Shown here: one piece after another, positions 52,987 to 62,842 of the stretch
Layout: each line of letters starts with the position of its first letter
Position numbering within the stretch: position 1 is the first letter of the stretch
NCBI RefSeq assembly: GCF_019263805.1
Contig: NZ_CP079195.1
Span: forward strand, 1,331,001-1,395,000
Length of the DNA: 64,000 bases
Reading direction: 5' to 3'
Origin: Polaribacter sp. NJDZ03
Lineage (GTDB): Bacteria > Bacteroidota > Bacteroidia > Flavobacteriales > Flavobacteriaceae
Notes under the pieces: generated by a model
What the model saw: the letters and a program-made list of their open reading frames with translations, nothing else
Databases searched by the model: none
What the model was told of the DNA's origin: nothing
Program-made: the position numbers and the translations under genes

Positions 52987-53847
52987 TTACAAATTAAATC
53001 TTCCACCAATTAAAATATTTCTTTGGAAAAAAGTAAAACTTTGAGAAGCTCCATCATTTGGATTATAAGTTGTTTGAACATCTGGCATATAAATATAACC
53101 AAACTTTAAATCTGATTGAATATAGAAGTATTTAAAGAATGTAAAATCTAGTCCAACAACAGCGGAAGTACCATAACCTGCAATATGAAACTCATCATGT
53201 CTTTCTTGATTAAACAAAGTTACATCTGTTCTAGGATATAAAATCCCTGCTCCTAAACCTTCCGTAAGGTTTATTTGAAAGTTTTTATGGTTTAGACCTA
53301 TTAAATGACCAATTTCATCAAATCTTCTAAACTCAACATTTACATAATTTAAACCATCGGTATGTTCTAGTTGTAAAAAATCTTCAGATAATATTTGATT
53401 ATCATTATTATAAACACCATCAAATGGCGTTCCTGCATTTATGTGTCCATCAATTTTAACAGTTTGATCTGCAACCATTACATATTTCATATGGTCTACT
53501 CCAATAGAAATAGTATAATTTTCTTTTAAAAAATATCCTATTCTATAATTGTTTTGAGGAATGGTAATTCTACCCGGATTTAAATAATCGTTAAAACTAA
53601 ATGGCGTTTGCCTGTCTTTTGCTTTTACATTGCGTAAAGTAAAATCATAACTACCATTATCTCCAGTAAAGTGAATATCAGAATCAGAATAATTAGCCCT
53701 GTTCCATCCCCAATAAAAAAAGAATTTTCCCTTATTGGTAATCTTATCTACACTTTTTAAATTATCAATATTCTCTGTGCTATTTTCTTGTGAAAAAGAG
53801 CAGATACTCATTAATAAAAATGAACCTATAATTATTTTTGTTTTCAA
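52987..53847 (-). CDS. Outer membrane beta-barrel-like protein, unknown
   Basis: 286 residues with a signal peptide (cleavage near SICSFSQ, about residue 19). The mature part has alternating aromatic strands and ends in FFQRNILIGGRFNL, typical of outer membrane barrels whose last residue is hydrophobic. I do not recognise a specific family. It starts 4 bases after glmM, so it is probably cotranscribed with it, although no functional link is evident. Confidence 0.7.
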   Translation of the reverse strand: MKTKIIIGSFLLMSICSFSQENSTENIDNLKSVDKITNKGKFFFYWGWNRANYSDSDIHFTGDNGSYDFTLRNVKAKDRQTPFSFNDYLNPGRITIPQNNYRIGYFLKENYTISIGVDHMKYVMVADQTVKIDGHINAGTPFDGVYNNDNQILSEDFLQLEHTDGLNYVNVEFRRFDEIGHLIGLNHKNFQINLTEGLGAGILYPRTDVTLFNQERHDEFHIAGYGTSAVVGLDFTFFKYFYIQSDLKFGYIYMPDVQTTYNPNDGASQSFTFFQRNILIGGRFNL

Positions 53848-53851
53848 AATA

Positions 53852-55243
53852 CTACGCTATTATTGCTTTAATTTCATTGATAAATCTTACTGCTAAATCA
53901 TCTGCAGCTTGCTGAGATTTTGCTTCTGTGTAGATTCTAATAATTGGCTCTGTATTAGATTTACGTAAATGAATCCACTCTTCTGCAAAATCTATCTTTA
54001 CACCATCTATTGTATTTACATCTTCGTTAGAATAGGTAGACGCCATTGTTTCTAAAATCTTGTCTACATCTATTTCTGGTGTTAACTGAATTTTATTTTT
54101 ACTCATAAAGTAACTAGGGTATGAATCTCTTAGCTCTTTACAAGATATTTTTTTGTTTGCTAAATGCGATAAAAATAAAGCGACACCCACTAGAGAATCT
54201 CTACCATAATGAGAAGCTGGATAAATGATTCCACCATTTCCTTCTCCACCAATTACTGTATTGGTTTCTTTCATTTTGATAACCACATTTACTTCTCCAA
54301 CTGCTGAAGCGGTATACGTTCCTCCATGCTTTTCTGTTACATCTCTTAATGCTCTAGAAGATGATAAATTAGAAACCGTGTTTCCACCACCTAATTTCCC
54401 TAAAACATAATCTGCACAAGCAACTAAAGTATATTCTTCTCCGAACATAGAACCGTCTTCAGAAATTAAAGCCAAACGATCTACATCTGGATCTACTACA
54501 ATTCCGAAATCTGCTTTTTTCTTTACCACCAATTCAGAGATATCTGTTAAGTGTTCTTTTAAAGGTTCTGGATTGTGAGGAAACTCACCGTTTGGTGTAC
54601 AATATAACTCTACACACTTTACTCCTAATTCTTTTAATAAAGCAGGAATAAAGATTCCTCCTGTAGAATTTACACCATCTACAACTACTTTAAATTTTGC
54701 TTTTTTAATAGCCTTAACATCTACTAAATCTAGTTTTAAAACTTCTTTAATGTGCTTCTTTAAGTATTTTTTATTCTTTTTATAAGAACCTAAATCATCT
54801 ACTTCTGCAAATGAAAAATCTTCACTTTCTGCTAAAGCTAAAATTTGCTCTCCTTCTTCTCCGTTTAAGAACTCTCCTTTTTCATTTAAAAGTTTTAAAG
54901 CATTCCATTCTTTCGGATTGTGAGATGCTGTTAAAATAATTCCTCCATCTGCTTTTTCTAAAGGTACTGCAACTTCTACTGTTGGTGTTGTAGATAAACC
55001 TAAATCTATTACATCTATTCCTAAACCTACTAAAGTATTGGCAACTAAACTAGAAATCATTTTACCAGAAATACGAGCGTCTCTACCAACTACTACTTTT
55101 ATTTTTTTCTTACCAGGATTTCTAGCCTTAATAAATGCTCCGTATGCAGAAGCAAATTTTACTGCGTCTATTGGTGTTAAATTATCAGCAGTTTTTCCGC
55201 CAATGGTTCCTCTAATTCCTGAAATTGATTTTATTAATGTCAT
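53852..55243 (-). CDS. glmM: Phosphoglucosamine mutase GlmM
   Basis: 463 residues from ATG 55243. The frame is open for 52 more codons upstream, but that part runs through repeat DNA, and the family begins at TLIKSISGIRGTIGG. The phosphoserine is S107 in TASHNP, the metal loop is DPDVDRLA, and the sugar loop is GEGNGGII. It converts glucosamine-6-phosphate to glucosamine-1-phosphate for peptidoglycan and lipid A precursors. Closely related phosphomannomutases exist, so the substrate is assigned by overall similarity. Confidence 0.88.
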   Translation of the reverse strand: MTLIKSISGIRGTIGGKTADNLTPIDAVKFASAYGAFIKARNPGKKKIKVVVGRDARISGKMISSLVANTLVGLGIDVIDLGLSTTPTVEVAVPLEKADGGIILTASHNPKEWNALKLLNEKGEFLNGEEGEQILALAESEDFSFAEVDDLGSYKKNKKYLKKHIKEVLKLDLVDVKAIKKAKFKVVVDGVNSTGGIFIPALLKELGVKCVELYCTPNGEFPHNPEPLKEHLTDISELVVKKKADFGIVVDPDVDRLALISEDGSMFGEEYTLVACADYVLGKLGGGNTVSNLSSSRALRDVTEKHGGTYTASAVGEVNVVIKMKETNTVIGGEGNGGIIYPASHYGRDSLVGVALFLSHLANKKISCKELRDSYPSYFMSKNKIQLTPEIDVDKILETMASTYSNEDVNTIDGVKIDFAEEWIHLRKSNTEPIIRIYTEAKSQQAADDLAVRFINEIKAIIA

Positions 55244-55346
55244 AATTTTTGGTTGTCTTTTTAAGCGGGACAAATATAATTCTATTAAATGATAAAATAA
55301 ATTAGTAGGTAGTAAATTTTGATTTGCTTTTGGTTGGCAAAAATGT

Positions 55347-55504
55347 GCGTTAGGGATTGCAACGGCATCCTTTTTATAGCACTTATTAAAAAGCTTCATT
55401 GCGAGGAACGAAGCAAACTGTTAATTAATGATGAGATTGCCACAGTTTACAAAAAAAATAAACTTCGTAATGACAGCTATAAAAAGATATAGTGGAAAGA
55501 CCGA
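55347..55504. repeat. REP-like element, family B (long copy)
   Basis: 158 bases running from GCGTTAGGGATTGCAACGGC (with ATCCTTTTTATAGC) to AGCTATAAAAAGATATAGTGG (GAAAG follows). It is the inverse of the copy at 58408-58554 and longer than the short copy at 30023-30096. It lies between glmM and rpsA. Confidence 0.7.
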
Positions 55505-55535
55505 CCTTTTTAGGGAACACCCAGAAAAGAGTTGG

Positions 55536-55584
55536 CAGTATTCAGTATTCAGTATTCAGTATTCAGTATTCAGTATTCAGTATT
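55536..55584. repeat. CAGTATT x7 heptamer tandem repeat
   Basis: Seven perfect copies of CAGTATT. The last copy runs into an inverted repeat (GTATTCAAAAAA/TTTTTTGAATAC, about 55579-55608). A plus-strand open frame crossing this region is not credible, since it reads through repeats. Confidence 0.9.
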
Positions 55585-55643
55585 CAAAAAATAAATTTTT
55601 TGAATACTGGAAACCTACAAAATTGTTAGAAACTTTAAAGCAC

Positions 55644-55674
55644 AAAAAAAGCCGATACAAATTGTATCGGCTTT
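55644..55674 (-). terminator. Terminator of rpsA
   Basis: AAAAGCCGATACA pairs with TGTATCGGCTTTT around a 2-3-base loop. Read on the minus strand it is followed by seven T, 26 bases after the rpsA stop. Confidence 0.88.
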
Positions 55675-55699
55675 TAAAATATATTAGAATTGTAAATGA

Positions 55700-57511
55700 T
55701 TATTTACCTTCTTCCATTTTTTTCTTTAATGCTGCAAGACCACCAATATCTCCTAAGGTAGTTTTTTCTGCGTCTGCTGCTTTCTTAACGGCAACTTTCA
55801 CATTTCTTTTCTCTTGCTCTTTAAATAAAGATGTATGAGAAACAACAACTCTTCTGTATTCTTTAGAGAATTCTAAAACTACAAATTCGATTTTGTCTCC
55901 TTTTTCTAATTTAGAACCATCTTCTTTTTCTAAGAATCTTGTTGGTGCAAATCCTTCTACGCCATCAGCGAAAGTTACAACTGCTCCTTTATCATTCTTT
56001 TCTTTGATTGTTCCTTCATGTTTAGAACCGATTGCATACGTAGCTTCATGTGCATCCCAAGGGTTATCTTGAGTTTGCTTATGACCTAAGTTTAACTTTC
56101 TGTTCTCTACATCTAATTCTAATACTTGTACTTCAAGTTTATCACCAACAGTTACAAAATCTGATGGATGCTTCACTTTCTTAGTCCAAGATAAGTCTGA
56201 GATATAAACTAAACCATCAATACCTTCTTCTAATTCTACGAATACACCAAAGTTAGTATAGTTACGAACTGTACCAGTGTGAGTAGAACCTACAGGATAT
56301 TTAGTAGTAATATCTGTCCAAGGATCTGGGTGTAATTGTTTGATACCTAAAGACATTTTACGGTCTTCACGGTCTAAAGTTAAAATTTGAGCTTCAACTT
56401 TATCTCCAACTTTCACGAAATCTTGTGCAGAACGTAAGTGAGTTGACCAAGACATTTCAGAAACGTGAATTAACCCTTCTACTCCTTGTTCTACTTCTAC
56501 AAACGCACCATAATCAGCTAAAACAACAACTTCACCATTTACTTTATCACCAACTTTTAATTCGTTGTTTAAAGCTTCCCAAGGGTGAGCAGATAATTGT
56601 TTTAATCCTAATTGAATTCTAGATTTGTTATCATCAAAGTCTAAAATTACAACGTTTAATTTTTGATCTAACTCAACAACCTCATTTGGATGATTGATTC
56701 TAGACCAAGATAAATCAGTAATATGTACTAATCCGTCTACACCACCTAAATCAACAAAGACACCATAAGAAGTAATATTTTTAACAATACCTTCTAATAC
56801 TTGTCCTTTTTCTAATTGACCAATAATTTCTTTTTTCTGTAATTCAATATCAGCTTCAATAAGAGCTTTATGAGATACAACAACGTTTTTAAATTCGTGG
56901 TTGATTTTAACAACTTTAAATTCCATTGTTTTCTCAACATACTGATCGTAATCTCTAATTGGCTTAACGTCAATTTGAGATCCTGGTAAGAATGCTTCAA
57001 TTCCGAAAACATCTACAATCATACCACCTCTAGTTCTACATTTAACGAAACCGTTAACTACTTCACCAGTTTCATGAGCATTGTTAACACGTTCCCATGC
57101 TTTAATAACTCTTGCTTTTTTGTGAGATAATACTAATTGACCAGAAGAATCTTCTCTTTTGTCAACTAATACTTCTACAGTATCTCCTTCTTTTAAACCT
57201 TGGTTGTAACGAAATTCGTTTAAAGAAATAACTCCTTCAGATTTAGAGTTGATATCGATGATTGCATCTCTATCAGTAATTCTGATTACAGTTCCTTCAA
57301 TTACGTCACGCTCGTTTACAAAACCTACAGTTCCTTCTAACGCTTTTTCAAATGCTTGTAATTTTTCTTCATCAACAGCTTCAATACCTTGTTCGTATTT
57401 GTGCCAGTTAAAATCAGCTAAAAATTGTGTTGGATCTACAGCAGGAGTCGCTGTTTCTTGTACTTCAGCAGCAACTACTTGCTCTTCAGTGTTTTTTGTT
57501 TCTTCAGACAT
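55700..57511 (-). CDS. rpsA: 30S ribosomal protein S1
   Basis: 603 residues with about six S1 (OB-fold) repeats, seen as recurring blocks such as GVFVDLGGVDGLVHITDLSW, GAFVEVEQGVEGLIHVSEMSW and GVFVELEEGIDGLVYISDLSW. The acidic N-terminal tail (about 1-35) is typical of Bacteroidetes. S1 brings mRNA to the 30S subunit, which matters in this phylum, where Shine-Dalgarno sites are weak. It is monocistronic, with a long 5' leader (about 110 bases) after a good -7 box. Confidence 0.95.
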   Translation of the reverse strand: MSEETKNTEEQVVAAEVQETATPAVDPTQFLADFNWHKYEQGIEAVDEEKLQAFEKALEGTVGFVNERDVIEGTVIRITDRDAIIDINSKSEGVISLNEFRYNQGLKEGDTVEVLVDKREDSSGQLVLSHKKARVIKAWERVNNAHETGEVVNGFVKCRTRGGMIVDVFGIEAFLPGSQIDVKPIRDYDQYVEKTMEFKVVKINHEFKNVVVSHKALIEADIELQKKEIIGQLEKGQVLEGIVKNITSYGVFVDLGGVDGLVHITDLSWSRINHPNEVVELDQKLNVVILDFDDNKSRIQLGLKQLSAHPWEALNNELKVGDKVNGEVVVLADYGAFVEVEQGVEGLIHVSEMSWSTHLRSAQDFVKVGDKVEAQILTLDREDRKMSLGIKQLHPDPWTDITTKYPVGSTHTGTVRNYTNFGVFVELEEGIDGLVYISDLSWTKKVKHPSDFVTVGDKLEVQVLELDVENRKLNLGHKQTQDNPWDAHEATYAIGSKHEGTIKEKNDKGAVVTFADGVEGFAPTRFLEKEDGSKLEKGDKIEFVVLEFSKEYRRVVVSHTSLFKEQEKRNVKVAVKKAADAEKTTLGDIGGLAALKKKMEEGK

Positions 57512-57632
57512 TTCTGAATAATAATTTTGTATCTTATTGTTTATCAGATTTTAACGATATAAACGCAAAGAGTTGTTTTTATAAATTGTTTTAAATATTC
57601 CTTTTATAAATCTGTTCTCGTAAAAAGGAGTG

Positions 57633-57640
57633 CAAATTTA
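57633..57640 (-). promoter_or_regulatory. -7 promoter box TAAATTTG before rpsA
   Basis: A perfect minus-strand TAnnTTTG match, about 120 bases upstream of the rpsA ATG, leaving an untranslated leader of roughly 110 bases that could hold regulation. Confidence 0.5.
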
Positions 57641-57710
57641 CAAAAATGTTTTGATTTATAACACTTTACAATTAATTTATTATTCCTTTTATTCTTGATA
57701 TACAAAAAAC

Positions 57711-57718
57711 TACCTTTG
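57711..57718 (+). promoter_or_regulatory. -7 promoter box TACCTTTG before queE
   Basis: A perfect TAnnTTTG match, 29 bases before the queE ATG. The nearest upstream TTG (57695-57697) is 13 bases away, shorter than the usual spacing. Confidence 0.5.
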
Positions 57719-57747
57719 CACCCTTAAAACCTTTTAGGTAGATTTTA

Positions 57748-58383
57748 ATGAAGATGGATAAAAATACAAAAGATTTAGTAGATAAAGGAATAATGCTTCC
57801 GTTAATGGAAGAGTTCTATACCATACAAGGAGAAGGTGCTCATACAGGTACTGCCGCTTATTTTATTAGAGTTGGTGGTTGCGATGTAGGTTGCCATTGG
57901 TGCGATGTTAAAGAAAGTTGGAATGCAGAATTGCACCCACCAACTTTAGCAGACACTATTGTAGATAATGTTAAAAAATATGCAGAAACCGTTGTTATAA
58001 CTGGTGGTGAGCCTTTAATGTGGTCTATGGATTATATTACAGATTTACTTCAAAAAAACAATATTAGAACGCACATAGAAACTTCTGGTGCGTATTCTTT
58101 TTCGGGTAAATGGAATTGGTTTTGCCTATCGCCAAAGAAAACAAAAATGCCTTTAGCAGAATGTTATCCAGAAGCAGATGAGCTTAAAATGATAATTCAT
58201 AACAAATCTGATTTTGATTTTGCAGAACAAGAAGCTGCTAAGGTCGGAGAAAAATGTCAACTTTATTTACAACCAGAATGGAGTAAAAAAGAAAAAATGA
58301 CAGCAGAAATTGTAGAATATGTAATGAAAAATCCAAAATGGAAAATTTCTTTACAAACACACAAATACCTGAATATTCCATAA
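57748..58383 (+). CDS. queE: 7-carboxy-7-deazaguanine synthase QueE
   Basis: 211-residue radical SAM enzyme that makes the 7-deazaguanine core of queuosine from 6-carboxytetrahydropterin. The cluster motif is C-x3-C-x2-C (CDVGCHWC), as in the short QueE branch rather than the usual CX14CX2C form. FYTIQGEGAHTGTAAYFIR and VVITGGEPLM support it. ATG 57748 is used; ATG two codons later is also possible. No other queuosine genes are in the window. Confidence 0.9.
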   Translation: MKMDKNTKDLVDKGIMLPLMEEFYTIQGEGAHTGTAAYFIRVGGCDVGCHWCDVKESWNAELHPPTLADTIVDNVKKYAETVVITGGEPLMWSMDYITDLLQKNNIRTHIETSGAYSFSGKWNWFCLSPKKTKMPLAECYPEADELKMIIHNKSDFDFAEQEAAKVGEKCQLYLQPEWSKKEKMTAEIVEYVMKNPKWKISLQTHKYLNIP

Positions 58384-58405
58384 TATTCAGGTACTTTATA
58401 TTTTT
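58366..58405 (+). terminator. Terminator-like hairpin at the queE stop
   Basis: TACCTGAATATT (58366-58377) pairs perfectly with AATATTCAGGTA (58382-58393), followed by a T-rich tract. The stop codon lies in the structure. Confidence 0.7.
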
Positions 58406-58407
58406 AT

Positions 58408-58554
58408 TAGAAGCTGTTTCCTGCTTTTCATTATATCTTTTTATAACTATCATTGCCAGGTTTACTTTTTTGTAAACTGTGGCTATCTCCTTTAAGGTAA
58501 CATATCATCACATTTAAAAGGCTATAAAAAGGATGCCATTTCAATCAGGGCTAA
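58408..58554. repeat. REP-like element, family B (long copy, inverse)
   Basis: 147 bases running from AGAAGCTGTTTCCTGCTTTTC to AAAGGATGCCATTTCAATC, ending at GGGCTAA. Same ends as the copies at 30023 and 55347, with an internal segment of about 75 bases that the short copy lacks. Confidence 0.7.
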
Positions 58555-58574
58555 GCGTATTTATAAAACAATAA

Positions 58575-59267
58575 CTAATCAGTGAGTTTTTTATCTACTA
58601 AGGTACAAATTCTCTCAAATTGCTCTGTAATTCCCATATCAGAATTATCAAAACCAATTGCATCACTCGCTTTCATTAAAGGAGAATCTTCTCTTGTAGA
58701 ATCTATTCTATCTCGTTCTTCAACATTAAAAAGAATATCTTCAAATTTTACATTATCTCCTCTATCAATTAATTCTTTATAACGCCTTGTAGCTCTTTTA
58801 TCTGCAGAAGCAGTCATAAATAATTTTAATTCAGCCTTCGGAAAAACAACTGTTCCAATATCTCTACCGTCCATAACAATACCGCTGTTTACTCCCATAA
58901 GTTGCTGTTCTGCAACTAACTTTTTTCTTACTTCAGAAATAGTAGATACTTTACTAACTAGTTGAGAAACTTCTAAGGTTCTAATCTCTTTTTCTACATT
59001 AATAGCATTTAAAAACATTTCTGCAAAACCTAAATCTTTATTAAATTGAAAAGTAAGAGAAATATTTTTAAGGTTTAAAAGAAGTCCTTTTTCATCTAAA
59101 TGAGTTTTACTTACAAAATTATTATTCATAGCAAACAGAGTAACCGCTCTGTACATTGCACCTGTATCTACATAAATATAATTGTATTTTTTTGCTAATA
59201 ATTTAGCAATGGTGCTTTTTCCTGTTGATGAAAAACCATCAATAGCTATTATAATTTTTTTATTCAT
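58575..59267 (-). CDS. cmk: Cytidylate kinase
   Basis: 230 residues. Phosphorylates CMP and dCMP with ATP. The P-loop is GFSSTGKS (residues 11-18), followed by DTGAMYRAVTLFA, DGRDIGTVVFP and the RRYKEL lid region. Length and motifs are standard. It starts one base after the end of the porQ reading frame, so it is the downstream partner of porQ, an arrangement common in Flavobacteriaceae. Confidence 0.95.
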   Translation of the reverse strand: MNKKIIIAIDGFSSTGKSTIAKLLAKKYNYIYVDTGAMYRAVTLFAMNNNFVSKTHLDEKGLLLNLKNISLTFQFNKDLGFAEMFLNAINVEKEIRTLEVSQLVSKVSTISEVRKKLVAEQQLMGVNSGIVMDGRDIGTVVFPKAELKLFMTASADKRATRRYKELIDRGDNVKFEDILFNVEERDRIDSTREDSPLMKASDAIGFDNSDMGITEQFERICTLVDKKLTD

Positions 59268-59268
59268 A

Positions 59269-60290
59269 TTACCTTCTACTATCTAAATCTATTAATAAAC
59301 TAAAAGTACTTGCATTTGCTGCAGAATGAAATTTAGAATATGCATAATTAAACTTTAATCTGTTCAATTGAATTCCAAACCCATAAGAAAAACCACTAAA
59401 AGTTCTAGCGTTTTGTAATTTTAATTCTGCTGCTCTTCTAAAATTATATCCCAATCTTAAATTAATTAAACTCTCAGGAAACAATTCACCTCCTATTACA
59501 AAATGTCTAAAAGTATTTCCTATAAAACCTACGTCTTCATTAGTAGCATTACCTTCAAAATCGGCTATTTGATCAGAAGGATTTGCTACAGAAATATCCC
59601 ATTTTTGTAAGTTATCTATAGTTGCATACCATTTTAATGGTACGTATTCTAATTTGTAAGAACCTCCTAATGCAACTTTAAATGGCATTTTTTCTTTTAC
59701 ACCATTATATTTTGTAACTGAGTACCAATATTTCTAGCAACTAAAGTAAATGTATAAGGTTTGTAAGGGTTATTGTATAAAATGGCTAAATCTGCAGAAA
59801 CACCAACAGAACTATAACTGTCTATATTAGAATTTATAAACCTTAGGTTAGCACCAACAAAAATATTTGATTCTGGTATATTTAAAGCATAACCAGCTGA
59901 CACTGCAATATCACTTGCATTAAAATTACCTGTTTCTTTTCCTTGCTCATCAGCTCCTATTAAAGAACCATAATCTATATATTTAATACTTCCATGTATG
60001 GTTCCAAACCTTCTAGAAATAGTCTTTGCAAATGCTAAAGACCCAATATTTATACCAGCTAAATAACTCGTGTAATTTGCAGATATTTTATTATCAAGCT
60101 CAACACTAATCACAGAAGGATTCCAAATAGGTTGGTTTACATCATCTAAAAGTGTTAAAACCTCACCACCTAAAGCTACTTGTCTCGCAGAAGTAGAAAT
60201 ATTTAAAAACTGATACACTTCTTCTCCTCCAACTTGAGCAGTTAAAGAGATAGAAAAAAATAAAATAGAAATAAAAAATAATTTAATCAT
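59269..60290 (-). pseudogene. porQ: Type IX secretion protein PorQ, split by a frameshift
   Basis: The N-terminal part (59697-60290, 197 residues) has a signal peptide and reads SARQVALGGEVLTLLDDVNQ. The C-terminal part (59269-59688, 139 residues) carries GGSYKLEYVPLKWYATIDNL and RLGYNFRRAAELKL. Both match one PorQ-type outer membrane protein used in type IX secretion. The break lies at about 59704-59714: adding a single base in the minus-strand TACAAAATATAATGG restores QLQNYNGVKEKMPFKVALGG. The two halves otherwise look well conserved, so it may be a sequence error, a recent mutation or, less likely, programmed frameshifting. Confidence 0.88.
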
Positions 60291-60824
60291 TAACTAATTT
60301 AGTTTCAATTTACAAATATACTTTATAACGTTGTAGCATCATAAAAATTACTATTTAAAACTATAAAATATTTTCATATAAATGTCATTATAAAATAATC
60401 CTGAATATTATTCTTGAGAAATATTTATAATTTCATCATAATTAATATTAAGATTCAACAGACATATAAAGCTAATAAGTTCCTACCTCCTATTTTCTAA
60501 AAATATAATTATACATGGTTTTGTCTTAAAAAGGCACTTCAAAAAGTATAATATTGAGACAGCCACTTATTCTGAATACATATTATATTAAACGCTTCAA
60601 AACTAAGAAAATCAACTATACTTTATTAAAAACAAAGGCTATTGAGTACTGAAATATTTTTGATTCCTTATTATTTATTGTATTTTCGTCCATACAACTG
60701 TTTTTCTACATTTATTTGTTTCTTATAAGCTTTATCTTGACTACACATTAAAGTTTACCTCTTAAAAACAGTATTAAACAAGCCACTAAATAAATTAACC
60801 TATATATTTTACGAAAACTACAAT
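60291..60824. other. Gene-free AT-rich gap between porQ and the BCCT remnant
   Basis: 534 bases with no frame worth calling and no clear repeat or RNA. The porQ-cmk promoter must lie at its left end, but I did not find a perfect -7 box. Confidence 0.6.
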
Positions 60825-62842
60825 ATGAGTAATTCTTTTAGATCCAAAACTACCTTAGATAAAGGCGTAAACTATAACCTAGTCTGATTTTTATAATCTC
60901 CATTTGTCTAATTTCTGCTATTTTCCCTGAATTTACAGAAACCCTGCTGGATAAGGTTAAAAACTTCATATTTGTTAACTTTAACTGGGTATACGTTTGG
61001 TCTGTTACAATATTTGTTATTTCTTAATTTATTTAATGTTAGTAAGTACGGAAACATTAAGCTAGGAAGTAACGATAGCAAACCAGACTATTCTTACTTT
61101 TCTTGGGTTTCAATGTTATTTTCCGCAGGCATGGGAATTGGGTTGATGTATTTTAGTGTAGCAGAACCGATGCAACATTACTCCAATGAAGTATTAATGG
61201 GCAATAGTAACATTAGTCCTGCAAAAAATGCTCAATTATATACTTTTTTCCATGGGGAATTCATGCCTGGGCTATCTATGGTACTGTAGGATTATCATTA
61301 TCCTACTTCGCATATCGATACAAACTTCCACTTTCATTACGAAGCTGTTTATATCCAATACTAAAAGATAAGGTTAAAGGAAAATGGGGGTAACGCAATT
61401 GATGTATTCGCTCTTTGTAGTACCTTTTTTGGAATAACAACCACACTTGGTTTTGGTGTTGTTCAAATAAATTCCGGATTAGAAACCCTAAACATAGTAC
61501 CCGAAAGTAGTTTTATCTATCAAATTATAATAGTAGGTGTATTGGTTTCTATTTCCATTATTTCTGCTGTAACCGGCGTAGATAAAGGTGTTAAAATACT
61601 GAGTAATATTAATATTATTAGTGTTGTTATTTTATTATTATTTGTTTTATTTCTAGGCCCAACTGTTTATATAATAAGCAGTTTTACCGAAGGAATGGGA
61701 AGTTATATTCATAACTTTTTTTAAACTAACATTTAACACACATATTATGAAGAAGAAACACTGCCTTGGTTTTACGATTGGACCATACTTTACTGGGCGT
61801 GGTGGATTTCTTGGTCTCCTTATGTTGGACTTTTTATTGCTAAAATTTCTAAAGGAAGAACTATACGAGAATTTATTTCAGCAGTATTAATTATACCAAC
61901 ATTATTCAATTTTATTTGGATGTCTGTATTCGGAAATAGTGCTATTTGGTTTGATATGAATGTCGCAAATGGACTACTTAGTGAATTATCTAGTAATCCT
62001 GATGCCTTGATGTTTAATTTTTTAGAATACCTTCCATTCACTAAGTTAATTAGTTTATTAGCTATTTCTATCATTCTTATTTTCTTTGTAACATCTGCAG
62101 ATTCAGGGATGTTTGTAATGAATAGTATCTCTAGTAAGAACTCACAAAATTCACCCAAAATGGCAAACTGCAGGATGGGGAATTCTACTTGCTGTTCTGG
62201 CTCTATTTTTATTAAATGCTGGTGGACTTGAAGCCTTACAAAGCATGACGCTTATTACAGCACTACCGTTTTCCATAATAATTCTTTTATTTGTTGTAAG
62301 CCTTGTAAAAGCACTCGCTATAGATAATGATTATTACAAACGTGATTTTCAAGTAACTCCATGGTCTGGTTTATTTTGGAAAGAACGTTTAAAACAAATT
62401 ATTTCTTATGATGATCAAAAATCTGTTAATGAATTTATAGAAAATACGGTTAAACCAGCCTTTAAAGAACTACAACAAGAATTTGTAAATAATGGAATTG
62501 AAGCAACTGTTCATTTTTTCCGAAAAACCCAAAAGCGTAGAGATTGAAATTAAGTATGATGTCGTTAATAATTTTGTATATGGTGTAAAAAATCAATCAA
62601 AATTAGTTTCTCAATATTTAATTGATGAAGACAACCTTGGAGGGTTTGAAGAAGATTGTTCGTACCTTCCTATAACTTATTTTGGTGATTACAGAAAAGG
62701 ATATGACGTACGCCTTTTTACTAAAGATGAACTAATTTCTGATGTTCTCAAACATTACGAAAGGCTTTTAGCTATTATTTCGAAGAAAAAAACGAAATGT
62801 TTATTAGTAGCAATGCGAATAAAAAATAAATCAGTACTTTAA
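60825..62842 (+). pseudogene. BCCT-family betaine/choline/carnitine transporter remnant
   Basis: Fragments in all three frames line up in order as one BCCT transporter of about 670 residues: LFSAGMGIGLMYFSVAEP, HWGIHAWAIYG (after adding one T at about 61250), TTTLGFGVVQINSGL, the family hallmark WTILYWAWWISWSPYVG, FFVTSADSGMFVM, and a C-terminal extension like that of BetT. I count at least seven lesions: TGA/shift at about 60885, a shift near 61020, a missing T near 61250, an extra G near 61388, TAA at 61722 and 61734, an extra base near 62155, and an extra T near 62518. It once imported an osmoprotectant or nutrient; it is now very likely dead. Confidence 0.92.

Noticed and set aside
55244..55399. 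N-terminal extension of GlmM
   Set aside because: It lies partly in repeat DNA, and the family starts at TLIKSISGIRG; the start was set at 55243.
55428..55838. 136-residue plus-strand frame
   Set aside because: Reads through a REP element, the CAGTATT array and the rpsA 3' end; the protein sequence is made of the repeats (YSVFSIQ).
58238..58453. Minus-strand frame over the queE end
   Set aside because: Antisense to queE and running into a REP element.
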